A stretch of 50,574 bases of DNA from Pseudonocardiaceae bacterium. Lineage in GTDB: Bacteria > Actinomycetota > Actinomycetes > Mycobacteriales > Pseudonocardiaceae. The translations under genes and the position numbers were made by a program. The notes under the pieces are model-generated. The model had not been told where the DNA came from. It did no database searches and saw nothing but the letters and a program-made list of their open reading frames with translations. Of this stretch, positions 35,184-44,203 are shown piece after piece; position 1 is the first letter of the stretch; every line of letters begins with the position of its first letter. Where the stretch lies: NCBI GenBank assembly GCA_009379815.1, contig WHSY01000031.1:1-50574 (forward strand). The letters run 5' to 3'.

Positions 35184-35873
35184 GTGCTCGTCGCAGGCTT
35201 TCCCGCCGGCTCCTTTCAAGCCAACTGCTTCGTGCTGGCCGCCGAGGCGGGCTCGCCGTGCGTGATCGTCGACCCCGGCGAAGGTGCCGAGGAGCAGCTG
35301 GGCGACATGCTGCGCGAGCACCGGCTCGACCCGGTGGCGGTGGTGCTCACCCACGGCCACTTCGACCACGTGTTCTCGGTGGCCCCGGTCTGTGACGGCA
35401 ACGACATCCCCGCCTGGATACATCCCGACGACCGGGTGCTGCTGTCCGACCCGATGCGTGGCCTGACCAGCGACGCGCGGCAGTTCTTCGGCGGCCGGGT
35501 GGAGCTGCGCGAGCCTCGTGAGGTGCGCACCCTCGACGACGGCGCCGTGCTGGAGCTGGCCGGTCTGGCACTGACCGTCGACCACACCCCCGGGCACACC
35601 GGAGGGTCGGTGACGTTCCGGTCGGCCACCGACGAGGGCACCGCGCTGCTGCTCGCGGGTGACGTCCTGTTCGCCGGCTCGATCGGGCGCACCGACCTGC
35701 CGGGCGGTGACCACGAGCAGATGCTCGCCTCGCTGCGGGACAAGGTGCTCGTCCTCGACGACGAGACCGTCGTACTGCCCGGCCACGGCCCCACCACCAC
35801 CATCGGCCGCGAGCGTGCGGACAACCCGTTCCTGCAGGGGCTGCCCGTCAGCGGCCCGCGCCGAGGACTCTGA
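35184..35873 (+). CDS. Metallo-beta-lactamase-fold hydrolase (glyoxalase II-like)
   Basis: A 229-residue hydrolase with the zinc motif THGHFDH near residue 55, further ligands in HTPGHTGGS and LLAGDVLFAGSIGRTD, and the C-terminal histidine in LPGHGP. It resembles the glyoxalase II/YcbL type thioester hydrolases. GTG 35184 follows AGAAGGGG. In mycobacteria the equivalent gene is followed by hisS; here a desaturase on the other strand follows instead. Confidence 0.9.
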   Translation: MLVAGFPAGSFQANCFVLAAEAGSPCVIVDPGEGAEEQLGDMLREHRLDPVAVVLTHGHFDHVFSVAPVCDGNDIPAWIHPDDRVLLSDPMRGLTSDARQFFGGRVELREPREVRTLDDGAVLELAGLALTVDHTPGHTGGSVTFRSATDEGTALLLAGDVLFAGSIGRTDLPGGDHEQMLASLRDKVLVLDDETVVLPGHGPTTTIGRERADNPFLQGLPVSGPRRGL

Positions 35874-35897
35874 CGCGGCGGCACTGCATCGGCCGGC

Positions 35898-36935
35898 TCA
35901 CGTGCGCAGCGGCGCGCCGACACGGTGCAGGTGCCGCACCGCTTGGGCGTAGGAGCTGACCAGCCCGCTCTCCTGGTAGGGGATGCCGAGTTCCGCGCAG
36001 TAGGCGCGGACGATCGGTTGCGCGCGGCGCAGCTGTGGCGCGGGCATGCTCGGGAACAGGTGGTGCTCGATCTGGTAGTTGAGCCCGCCCAGCGCGATCT
36101 CGACGAGCCGCCCGCCGCGTACGTTGCGGGAGGTCAGCACCTGCCGTCGGAGGAAGTCCAGCCGGTCGCTGCCGGTCAGCATCGGCATCCCCTTGTGGTT
36201 CGGCGCGAAGGTGCACCCCAGGTAGACACCGAACAGCCCCTGGTGCACGGCGAGGAAGACGAGTGCCTTCGCCGGCGGCAGGACGAGCAGCACCGCCCCG
36301 AGGTAACCGGCGAAATGGGTGAGCAGCAAGGCCGCCTCCAGCCGGCGGTGCTTCATCGACGGACGCAGTAGCGCCCGCACACTGGAGACGTGCAGGTTCA
36401 TCCCCAGCAGGGTGAGCAGCGGAAAGAACAGGTAGGCCTGCCAGCGCCGCAGGGGCCTCGACAGCCCCCGGCTCGCGCGTGCCTGCTCCTCCGACCACAC
36501 GAGGGCCTCGGGCGCGACGTCGGGATCGAGCTGCTCGTGGTTGGGGTTGGCGTGGTGGCGGGTGTGCTTGGTCATCCACCACCCGTAGCTCATGCCGATG
36601 CCGAGGTTGCCCGCGATCCACCCGGCGACCCGGCTGGGCCGCCGGGTGCGGAAGACCTGCTGGTGTGCGAGATCGTGCGCAACGAGGGCGACCTGCGCGA
36701 ACACCACCGCGAGGAACGCCGCGACGAGAACCTGCAGCCAGGAGTCCCCCACCGCGAGGAACGCGGCCCACCCGGCCGCGAAGAGACCGGCGACGATGCC
36801 GATCCGCACCAGGTAGTAGCCCGGTCGTCGGTCCAGCAGGCCGGTGCGTGCCACCCGGCGTGACAGCCTCGCGAAGTCGCTGCCGGAATCCTGCGAGAGC
36901 GTCGGGGCGGCTGCGGCGCCGGCATCAGTCACCAT
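35898..36935 (-). CDS. Membrane fatty acid desaturase, front-end/acyl-lipid type
   Basis: A 345-residue di-iron desaturase with histidine boxes HDLAHQ, HTRHH and QIEHHLFPS. The glutamine in the third box is typical of Delta6/Delta5-like front-end and actinobacterial linoleoyl-CoA type desaturases. There is no cytochrome b5 domain. Four hydrophobic helices are visible, two near residues 45-85 and two near 175-235. ATG 36935 (MVTDAG) is the most likely start. It differs in family from the desaturase at 2.9-3.9 kb. Confidence 0.88.
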   Translation of the reverse strand: MVTDAGAAAAPTLSQDSGSDFARLSRRVARTGLLDRRPGYYLVRIGIVAGLFAAGWAAFLAVGDSWLQVLVAAFLAVVFAQVALVAHDLAHQQVFRTRRPSRVAGWIAGNLGIGMSYGWWMTKHTRHHANPNHEQLDPDVAPEALVWSEEQARASRGLSRPLRRWQAYLFFPLLTLLGMNLHVSSVRALLRPSMKHRRLEAALLLTHFAGYLGAVLLVLPPAKALVFLAVHQGLFGVYLGCTFAPNHKGMPMLTGSDRLDFLRRQVLTSRNVRGGRLVEIALGGLNYQIEHHLFPSMPAPQLRRAQPIVRAYCAELGIPYQESGLVSSYAQAVRHLHRVGAPLRT

Positions 36936-37078
36936 GACCTCGAGTCTGTCGATCACTACCCGGCCCCGGAATCCTGCTGACACCCCTGTTGCTGGGGGGG
37001 TGGCACCACCCCGGGCGCACCACGCCCCGAACGGCGCTGCGCTGCCTCTGACGCGGTGAAGATAACCGTTCGCAGCAT

Positions 37079-38338
37079 TCAGCTCGTGACGGGGACGGTG
37101 TCGCGGCGGGCCACCAGCGCGGCGATGACAGTGGTGAGGGGAACCGCGGCGACGAGGCCGATGCTGCCGACGAGGGTCCGTACCACCTCCTGCGCGACGT
37201 CCTGCGCGGTGATCAGGGTGCCGAAGGTCTGCCCCGAGACCGAGTAGGCGAGCAGCACGGGCAACGCGGCACCGGCGTAGGCCAGCGCGAGGGTGTTGAC
37301 GGCTGAGGAGATGTGGTCGCGCCCGATCCGCAGCGCGGACGCGTAGAGCTGCCCGGCACCCAGATCGGGATTGGCCCGCCGGAGCGCCCAGACAGCGCTG
37401 GTCTGGGTGACGGTGACATCGTCGAGGACGCCCAGCGCGCCGATGATCACGCCGGCGAGCAGCAGGCCCCGTGCGTCGATACCGCTGCCGAGCATCCCGA
37501 TGAGACTCGCCGTTTCGGCGTCGAGCCCGGACAGCGAGGTCGCCGCGGTGAACGCGGCACCCAACACCATGATCAGAACCAGGCTGAGCAGCGTGCCCAG
37601 GACGGCGGTGGAGGTCTGGGCGGACACACCGTGAGCGAGGTAGAGGGTGCCGAACATGATCACGCCGGCGCCGAGCACGGCCACGGTGACCGGGTCGCCG
37701 CCCGCCAGGATCGCAGGCAGCAGATAGCCGATGAGCACCGCGAAGCTGACGCCCAGCGCCGCCAGCGACGCGAGCCCCTTCCAGCGGCCCAGCAGCAGCA
37801 CCGCCGCCGCGAAGAGCGCGACCAGCCATGACATCGCAGGGCCACGCTGGAAGTCGCGAACCTGGTAGGAGCTGTCCGCGGTCGGGTCCCCGCCGGCATA
37901 GGCGAGCACGACCTGGTCCCCGACGGTGAACTGCGGCGTGCTGGGCTCGACGGGCAGTACCTGCTCGATCGTGCTGTCGCGCGCGGGGCCACCGTCGAGG
38001 CGGATGGACAGCGCGATGCACTCCGGCCTGCCGGTCGAGCCGATGCTGCAGGGTGCGGCGGTGGCGGCCGTGACCTCTCCTTGCACCGGCCGCTGGCCGA
38101 AGCCCAGCGCGACGTCCCCGTCGTCGGCCGGACCGCCGTCCGGCCAGGTCAGCGCGACGCCCACCAGGCTCGCCAGCGCGAACGGGACGAGCAGCGCCGC
38201 CAGCAGGATGCGCACCCGTCGGGATGCAGCCGCCGGGTCGCCGTGGCCGTGCCCGTGCCCGTGGCCCGGCGCAGCGGTCGCCCTGCGGTGACGGTGCCGC
38301 CCGGCGGGCACATGCTGGTTCGGTAGTGGGGTGGTCAC
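37079..38338 (-). CDS. YibE/F-family membrane protein
   Basis: A 419-residue protein with one helix near residue 50, a periplasmic domain of about 100 residues with two cysteines (TAAPCSIGSTGRPEC), and seven or so C-terminal helices in the YibE/F pattern (LLAGVIIGALGVLDDVTVTQ). The function of the family is unknown; transport has been suggested. The N-terminal cytoplasmic part has a run of Gly-His pairs (GHGHGHGHGD), possibly metal-binding. GTG 38338 is used. The gene is divergent from the radical SAM gene, and the SOS box between them could affect both. Confidence 0.82.
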   Translation of the reverse strand: MTTPLPNQHVPAGRHRHRRATAAPGHGHGHGHGDPAAASRRVRILLAALLVPFALASLVGVALTWPDGGPADDGDVALGFGQRPVQGEVTAATAAPCSIGSTGRPECIALSIRLDGGPARDSTIEQVLPVEPSTPQFTVGDQVVLAYAGGDPTADSSYQVRDFQRGPAMSWLVALFAAAVLLLGRWKGLASLAALGVSFAVLIGYLLPAILAGGDPVTVAVLGAGVIMFGTLYLAHGVSAQTSTAVLGTLLSLVLIMVLGAAFTAATSLSGLDAETASLIGMLGSGIDARGLLLAGVIIGALGVLDDVTVTQTSAVWALRRANPDLGAGQLYASALRIGRDHISSAVNTLALAYAGAALPVLLAYSVSGQTFGTLITAQDVAQEVVRTLVGSIGLVAAVPLTTVIAALVARRDTVPVTS

Positions 38339-38394
38339 GGGTGGCCATCCTGCCGACGCCGGGAGGCGGCGCCCGGCACGGGCGGGCGCGTCGG

Positions 38395-38419
38395 TAGCAT
38401 ATCGAACACCAGTTCGATA
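38395..38419 (+). promoter_or_regulatory. LexA (SOS) box and -10 element of the radical SAM gene
   Basis: TCGAAC-ACCA-GTTCGA (38402-38417) is a perfect match to the actinobacterial SOS consensus, extended to a 20-bp palindrome (38400-38419). A TAGCAT -10-like hexamer (38395-38400) abuts it, so bound LexA would cover the transcription start. The gene's GTG follows 10 bp later. Confidence 0.85.
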
Positions 38420-38429
38420 CCGTGGTGGG

Positions 38430-40445
38430 GTGCGATGGGACAACCTCAGGCTCTCCGCCGACTCGGACCAGGGCGCCCTGTTCGGCGCCGACGAGGTCGT
38501 CGCACGCACCTTCGACACCCCGGAGTTCCGGGGCATGACCTTCTACGAGGTGCGGGCCCGCTCGATCGTCAACAAGGTTCCCGGCGCGTCGCGGGTGCCG
38601 TTCCGGTGGACGATCAACCCGTATCGGGGCTGCAGCCATGCCTGCGCCTACTGCCTACACGGTGACACGCCGATCCTCATGGCCGACGGCCGCCCCAAGC
38701 GGCTGGCCGACGTGCGCGTGGGCGACTCGGTCTACGGGACGGCCCACGAGGGCGCCTACCGTCGTTACGTGCTCACCGAGGTGCTGGCGCACTGGTCGAC
38801 GGTGAAGCCGACCTATCGAGTGACGCTCGAGGACGGGACCGAACTCGTCGCCAGCGCCGATCATCGCTTTCTCACCGGTCGCGGGTGGAAGCACGTCACC
38901 GGCCGCATGCACGGTACCGGCCGCCGCCCCTACCTGACGACGAACGATGAACTGTTGGGTACCGGTGGTTTCGCGGCACCACCCGGCGACACGTCCGAAT
39001 ACCGCCGAGGCTATCTGTGCGGAATGATCCGGGGCGACGCGCATCTATCGACCTACCACTGTCCCTCGCCTCGTGGAAAGGACTTCTGCCGCTACCGGTT
39101 CCGGTTGGCATCGGCAGACCCCGAGGCGCTGGGGCGTAGCCGGCGCTACCTTGTGGACATCGGTGTGGCCACTCGCGAGTTCACCTTTGCGTCGGCCACC
39201 GGCGTGCGACGCGCGATGGCGGCGATAAGGACTCAGACACGGGCGGCATTCGAGACGATCACCGAGAGCGTTCGCTGGCCAACGTGTCCGGACGGGGGTT
39301 GGACCAAGGGTTTCCTGGCCGGCATCTTCGACGCCGAGGGCAGCTGCTCCGGAGGCATCCTGCGGATCTCGAACACCGATCCCGACATCATCGAGCAGGT
39401 GATCTCGGGCATGAAGCGGTTGGATTTCGCGGTCGCCGTCGAGGACCGTGCGCAGCCCAACGATCTCCGGTGTATCCGGCTGCTCGGTGGCGTGTGCGAG
39501 CGGCTGCGTTTCTTCCATACCGTGGATCCCGCGATCACCCGCACGCGCTCGATGGCAGGGGTGGCGATCAAGAACAAGGCTCGGTTGCGGGTGGCCTCGG
39601 TCGAGGCTCTGGGCGTGGACCTGCCGATGTACGACATCACTACCGGTACCGGGGACTTCATCGCCAACGGCGTCGTGTCGCACAACTGCTTCGCCCGGCG
39701 GACGCACGAGTACCTCGACCTCGACAGCGGGCACGACTTCGACTCCAAGATCGTGGTGAAGATCAACGCCCCGGATGTGCTGCGGACCGAACTGCGCCGG
39801 CCGCGGTGGGGACGCGAGCACATCGCGATGGGCACCAACGTCGACCCCTACCAGCGCGCCGAGGGACGGTACCGGCTGATGCCCCCGATCCTGGAGGCAT
39901 TACGCGATGCCGCCAACCCGTTCTCCATCCTCACCAAGGGCACCCTCGTGCTGCGCGATCTCGACCTGCTGCGGCAGGCGGCCGAGGTCACCGACGTCAC
40001 CGTGAACGTGTCGGTGGGGTTCGTCGACGAGCGGCTGTGGCGCAGCGTCGAACCGGGCACACCGGCGCCTCGCGCACGACTGGACGCCTGCCGCGAGCTC
40101 ACCGAGGCAGGCGTCGGCTGCGGGGTGCTGATGGCACCGATACTGCCCTACCTCACCGACACGCCCGAGCAGCTCGACGCGACGGTACGGGCGATCGCCG
40201 AGGCCGGCGCGACCAGTGTGTCGCCGATCGTGCTGCACCTGCGGCCCGGAGCGCGGGAGTGGTACCTGGCCTGGCTGGCCCGCGAGCACCCGGAGCTGGT
40301 GCCGCGATACGACGAGCTGTACGCCCGCGGCGCGTACGCCCCGAAGTCCTACCAGCGCGACGTCTCCGCGCGGGTGGCACGCCTGGCGCGGTACCATGGC
40401 ATAGGCTCGGCGAGCCCACGGCAGGCGCGGCATCGGTCTGGCTGA
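38430..40445 (+). CDS. Rv2578c-family radical SAM protein containing an intein
   Basis: A 671-codon gene encoding a 326-residue radical SAM protein interrupted by a 345-residue intein. The host begins MRWDNLRLSADSDQGALFGAD, reaches the Fe-S motif CSHACAY at residue 74 and resumes with CFARRTHEYLDLDSG after the intein; the spliced product has the complete CX3CX2C motif. It resembles the actinobacterial Rv2578c family, related to spore photoproduct lyase-type radical SAM enzymes (GTNVDPYQRAEG, SILTKGTLVLRDLDLL). The substrate is unknown. The LexA box upstream points to a DNA-damage role. GTG 38430 follows GGTGGGG. Confidence 0.93.
   Translation: MRWDNLRLSADSDQGALFGADEVVARTFDTPEFRGMTFYEVRARSIVNKVPGASRVPFRWTINPYRGCSHACAYCLHGDTPILMADGRPKRLADVRVGDSVYGTAHEGAYRRYVLTEVLAHWSTVKPTYRVTLEDGTELVASADHRFLTGRGWKHVTGRMHGTGRRPYLTTNDELLGTGGFAAPPGDTSEYRRGYLCGMIRGDAHLSTYHCPSPRGKDFCRYRFRLASADPEALGRSRRYLVDIGVATREFTFASATGVRRAMAAIRTQTRAAFETITESVRWPTCPDGGWTKGFLAGIFDAEGSCSGGILRISNTDPDIIEQVISGMKRLDFAVAVEDRAQPNDLRCIRLLGGVCERLRFFHTVDPAITRTRSMAGVAIKNKARLRVASVEALGVDLPMYDITTGTGDFIANGVVSHNCFARRTHEYLDLDSGHDFDSKIVVKINAPDVLRTELRRPRWGREHIAMGTNVDPYQRAEGRYRLMPPILEALRDAANPFSILTKGTLVLRDLDLLRQAAEVTDVTVNVSVGFVDERLWRSVEPGTPAPRARLDACRELTEAGVGCGVLMAPILPYLTDTPEQLDATVRAIAEAGATSVSPIVLHLRPGAREWYLAWLAREHPELVPRYDELYARGAYAPKSYQRDVSARVARLARYHGIGSASPRQARHRSG
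38652..39686 (+). mobile_element. Intein with LAGLIDADG homing endonuclease
   Basis: 345 residues, from Cys1 (CLHGDTPILMADGRPKR, block A) to the terminal VVSHN (block G), followed by Cys+1 of the host. Block B has the TxxH-like ASADHRFLT near residue 66; block F is MYDITTGTGDFIANG. Two LAGLIDADG-type helices are seen, GYLCGMIRGDAH near 119 and FLAGIFDAEGS near 220, both with their acidic residue, so the endonuclease may be active. Its base composition looks lower in GC than the host gene. Cys1, the terminal His-Asn and the +1 Cys are all present, so splicing should work. The +1 Cys is itself the third iron-sulphur ligand of the host. Confidence 0.95.
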
Positions 40446-40520
40446 GCCTGCGGCACCGGTTGTGTTGTGACGGCCCTATGCTCGGTGACGATGCCGGGTA
40501 CCGCGTGCGGGGAGGCGCAC

Positions 40521-41105
40521 ATGTCCGCGGAGCAACCCCAGGTCAAGAGCTGGGAGCAGATGCGTGACTGGCAGATCGACCTGCTCGTACGAGCCACCGG
40601 GGAGGGGCTCGACGCCTGGAGTTCGCGGATCGCCGAGCACGGCTTCGCCGATGAGCCGAGCCTGCGGGACTGGCTCGGCGAACAGGGTGTCACCGGGTAC
40701 ACCCAGATGCTGCTCGTGCACGAGCGGTTCGGCTATCCCGACTTCCTCCGGGCGGGTGCCGACGAGCTGCTCGACGGTCAGTACGCCGACCGTCCCGCGC
40801 TGCGGCCGATCCTCGATGCGCTGCTGGGTCGCTCGTCCGAGATCGGCGACGTGACGGTGCAGGCCCGCAAGACCTACGTCACGCTGGTGTCACCGCGCCG
40901 CACGTTCGCACAGATCAAAGCGACCACCCGCACGCGGGTCGACCTCGGCCTGCGGCTACCCGGGCAGCAACCGGGCGGGCGGCTGCTGGCCGCCACGAGC
41001 CTGGGCGACGACACCATCACGGTGCGGATCGCACTCGCCTTACCCCGCGAGGTGGACGACGAGGTGCTGGCGTGGCTGCGCCGTGCCTACGTCGCCAATG
41101 CCTGA
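40521..41105 (+). CDS. DUF4287/DUF5655-like protein
   Basis: A 194-residue soluble protein. The first half resembles DUF4287 (SWEQMRDWQIDLLVRATGEG, then GYTQMLLVHERFG), and the second half the DUF5655 fold (VQARKTYVTLVSPRRTFAQI, then RVDLGLRLPG), often found together in actinobacteria. DUF5655 has been linked to DNA- or nucleotide-related folds, but no activity is known to me. ATG 40521 follows GGGAGGCGC. Confidence 0.82.
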   Translation: MSAEQPQVKSWEQMRDWQIDLLVRATGEGLDAWSSRIAEHGFADEPSLRDWLGEQGVTGYTQMLLVHERFGYPDFLRAGADELLDGQYADRPALRPILDALLGRSSEIGDVTVQARKTYVTLVSPRRTFAQIKATTRTRVDLGLRLPGQQPGGRLLAATSLGDDTITVRIALALPREVDDEVLAWLRRAYVANA

Positions 41106-41198
41106 CGGCGGCCACCGAAAGCCTGATGGAGGGCCAGCCCCCTGCAATCGTTAGCCTTTCAGGTCACCCGCACGATCCCGAGCAAGGAGTCCGCTGCC

Positions 41199-42974
41199 GT
41201 GATGCGCTCGCACGATGCCGGCACGCTGCGCGCCGAGCACGCTGGGCAGACTGTCACTCTCGCTGGGTGGGTCGCCCGCCGCCGCGACCACGGTGGCGTG
41301 ATCTTCATCGATCTCCGGGATGCCTCCGGCATCGCCCAGGTGGTCTTCCGTGAAGGCGAGATGGCGCAGGCGGCGCACCGGCTGCGCGCGGAGTACTGCG
41401 TGCGGGTCGCCGGGACGGTCGCGATGCGGCCGGAGGGCAACGAGAACCGCGAGATCGCGACCGGCACCATCGAGGTCACCGCGGACCTGCTCGAAGTGCT
41501 CAGCGAGTCGGCCCCGTTGCCGTTCCCGCTCGACGAGCACCTGCAGGTCGGCGAGGAGATCCGGCTGCGGCACCGCTACCTGGATCTGCGCCGTCCCGGG
41601 CAGGCCGCCACGATGCGGATGCGCAGCGAGGCCAACCGGATCGCGCGCGCCGTGCTGGACGACGAGGGGTTCGTCGAGGTGGAGACGCCGACCCTGACCC
41701 GGTCCACCCCTGAGGGCGCCCGCGACTTCCTGGTGCCTGCGCGACTGCAACCGGGCTCCTGGTACGCCCTGCCCCAGTCGCCTCAGCTGTTCAAGCAGCT
41801 GCTCATGGTCGCCGGGATGGAGCGCTACTACCAGATCGCCCGCTGCTACCGCGACGAGGACTTCCGCGCCGACCGGCAGCCGGAGTTCACCCAGCTCGAT
41901 ATCGAGATGAGCTTCGTCGATCAGGACGACGTGATCGGGATGGGCGAACGGATCGTGGCCGCGCTGTGGTCCGAACTCGCCGGCTACGAGATCGCTAGCC
42001 CGATCCCGCGGTTGAGCTACGCCGACGCGATGGGCCGCTACGGCACCGACAAGCCAGACCTGCGTCTCTCCCTGGAGCTCGCCGAGCTGACCGTCTACTT
42101 CTCCGATACCCCGTTCCGCGTCTTCCAGGCGCCCTACGTCGGCTCGGTGGTCATGCCCGGCGGCGCGCACCAGCCGCGCAGGCAGCTCGACGCCTGGCAG
42201 GAGTGGGCCAAGCAGCGAGGTGCGAAGGGGCTGGCCTACGTGCTCGTCGGTGAGGACGGCACGCTCAGCGGCCCGGTGGCCCGCAACATCGCCGACGGTG
42301 AGCGTGAGGGCCTGGCCAAGGCAGCAGGCGCGGAGCCGGGAGACTGCATCTTCTTCGCCGCGGGTGAGGCCGGCGAGGCACGCAGACTCCTCGGCGCGGC
42401 CCGCGAGGAGATCGGCAGGAGCTGCGGCCTCATCGACGAGTCGGCCTGGTCGTTCGTGTGGATCGTCGACGCACCGTTGTTCGAGCTGGCCGAGTACTCC
42501 GGCGACATCTCGATGGGCGCCGGTCGCTGGACCGCCCTGCACCATCCGTTCACCTCACCCACGCCGGACTGGGTGGAGCACTTCGAGTCCGACCCCGGGG
42601 CCGCGCTGGCCTACGCCTACGACATCGTGTGCAACGGCAACGAGATCGGCGGCGGGTCCATCCGTATCCACCGCGCGGACGTGCAGCAGTGTGTGTTCGC
42701 AGTGCTGGGTATCAGCGAGGAGGACGCCCGCGAGAAGTTCGGCTTCCTGCTCGACGCGCTCGACTATGGCCCGCCGCCCCATGGCGGCATCGCCTTCGGA
42801 TGGGACCGAATCTGCATGCTGCTGGCAGGTGCGGACTCGCTACGCGACGTCATCGCCTTCCCCAAGACGGGTGGGGGATACGACCCGCTGACGGGCGCTC
42901 CCGCCCCCATCACCGCTGCGCAACGTGCCGAGGCCGGGGTCGACGCAGCGAAACCGCGGGGCAAGCCGGAATGA
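41199..42974 (+). CDS. aspS: Aspartate--tRNA ligase
   Basis: A 591-residue bacterial-type class IIb synthetase. An N-terminal OB-fold binds the anticodon ([20 protein letters not shown]). The catalytic core has [21 protein letters not shown] and the motif 2 region [21 protein letters not shown], a bacterial GAD insertion in the middle, and motif 3 [18 protein letters not shown] 41199 follows AAGGAG; the next codon is ATG 41202, an equally possible start. Confidence 0.97.
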   Translation: MMRSHDAGTLRAEHAGQTVTLAGWVARRRDHGGVIFIDLRDASGIAQVVFREGEMAQAAHRLRAEYCVRVAGTVAMRPEGNENREIATGTIEVTADLLEVLSESAPLPFPLDEHLQVGEEIRLRHRYLDLRRPGQAATMRMRSEANRIARAVLDDEGFVEVETPTLTRSTPEGARDFLVPARLQPGSWYALPQSPQLFKQLLMVAGMERYYQIARCYRDEDFRADRQPEFTQLDIEMSFVDQDDVIGMGERIVAALWSELAGYEIASPIPRLSYADAMGRYGTDKPDLRLSLELAELTVYFSDTPFRVFQAPYVGSVVMPGGAHQPRRQLDAWQEWAKQRGAKGLAYVLVGEDGTLSGPVARNIADGEREGLAKAAGAEPGDCIFFAAGEAGEARRLLGAAREEIGRSCGLIDESAWSFVWIVDAPLFELAEYSGDISMGAGRWTALHHPFTSPTPDWVEHFESDPGAALAYAYDIVCNGNEIGGGSIRIHRADVQQCVFAVLGISEEDAREKFGFLLDALDYGPPPHGGIAFGWDRICMLLAGADSLRDVIAFPKTGGGYDPLTGAPAPITAAQRAEAGVDAAKPRGKPE

Positions 42975-43014
42975 TGATCCCCCCGGTGGCGGGGACAGGA
43001 CTAGGGTCGTGGCG

Positions 43015-44178
43015 ATGACAACCGAGCTCGCGGAGCCTGCAGATCCCTTTCCAGGCTCGGGGGACCCCGGGAACGCCGACGAGACGGTGCTCGCGGCGGA
43101 GCGGCTGCTGACCGCGCGCCTGGGAGCGCAGGTCGAACTGGCCGATCCGGCGGATCTCGGTGGCAGCGACCGCTCCCTGGTGCTGCGGGTGCGGGTGGCG
43201 CGCACCCCCTTCTCGCTGGCGCGCACCCTCGTCGTCAAGCACCGGACCACCGACGATGACGCCGACGGGTTCGCCCGGGAGGCCGCCAGCTGCCAGCTGT
43301 TCACCGCGCTGCATCCCGACGATCGTCCGGGTCCCGCGCTGATCGCCTCCGACCCCGCGCAGCGGCTGCTCGTCCTGGAGGATCTGGGTCGGGCAGGCAC
43401 CGTCGAGAACCTGCTGCTCGACGGGGACCGGGCGCAGGCGGAGCGCGCGCTGCAGGACTGGGCGCGCGCACTGGGCCGGTTGCACGCCGCCACCTCCGGA
43501 CGGGAGGCCGACTTCGCCGCCCTGCTGCGCCGGCAGGGGGAGAGCGGCACCGGCGATCCGCTGGCCGAGCAAGGCCGCGCCGCGCTGGAGGGCGTGCCTG
43601 ACCTGCTGGACGACGAGTTGGGCACGTCACCGTCGCCGGGCCTCGAGGAGGACACCCGGCGGGCGGCGAAGCTCCTGGACGGCGGGCGGTACCGGGCGTT
43701 CAGCCCCGCCGATCTCGGGCCGGACAACGCTGTCGTCGTGGGGCGCACCGTCCGGTTCATCGACTTCGAAGGCGGTGGCTTCCGCACCGCCCTGCTGGAC
43801 GCGGCGCAGCTGCGGGTCCCACGGCCTTCCACGCCGTCCTGGCACGCGCTGCCCGCCGAGGTTGCCGACGCGATGGAGTCGATCTGGCACGCCGAGGCCG
43901 CGGCGCTGTGGCCGGAGCTGGGCGACCGGCAAGCCTGCGCCGAGCTGCTGCTCGACGCGCAGCTGCTGTGGACGTGGCTGCGTACCTGGTGGCTGCTGCC
44001 GAATCCGGGTGCCCGCCGTGCCGCGACACTGGTCGCCCGGTGGCAGTGGCTGGAGCAGCAGGCGGAGTCGTCGGGCCGGTCGGCGCTGGCCGCCTACGCC
44101 GGCGGCGTCGCGCCCGCGCTGCGGCACCGCTTCGAGGTGCCCGACGACGGCCCGACGCTCTACCCCGTCTTCGCCTGA
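43015..44178 (+). CDS. Aminoglycoside phosphotransferase-like (APH family) kinase
   Basis: A protein of about 387 residues with an APH/choline kinase type fold. The N-lobe contains TLVVKHRTTDDDADGFAREA (conserved lysine). LLVLEDLG is the hinge. The catalytic loop reads FSPADLGPDNAVV, followed by FIDFEGGG where the metal-binding aspartate lies; the usual HGD is changed, although D and N of DxxxxN remain. It could be a small-molecule kinase rather than a resistance gene. ATG 43015 or GTG 43009 are the possible starts. It sits between aspS and rarA. Confidence 0.78.
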   Translation: MTTELAEPADPFPGSGDPGNADETVLAAERLLTARLGAQVELADPADLGGSDRSLVLRVRVARTPFSLARTLVVKHRTTDDDADGFAREAASCQLFTALHPDDRPGPALIASDPAQRLLVLEDLGRAGTVENLLLDGDRAQAERALQDWARALGRLHAATSGREADFAALLRRQGESGTGDPLAEQGRAALEGVPDLLDDELGTSPSPGLEEDTRRAAKLLDGGRYRAFSPADLGPDNAVVVGRTVRFIDFEGGGFRTALLDAAQLRVPRPSTPSWHALPAEVADAMESIWHAEAAALWPELGDRQACAELLLDAQLLWTWLRTWWLLPNPGARRAATLVARWQWLEQQAESSGRSALAAYAGGVAPALRHRFEVPDDGPTLYPVFA

Positions 44179-44203
44179 ACGGCGGCCGGTACCGTCGTGA
44201 CCT

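Noticed and set aside
43015-44178. Aminoglycoside resistance gene
   Set aside because: The APH fold is broad, the catalytic HGD is altered, and the gene sits between housekeeping genes aspS and rarA; there is no mobile context.
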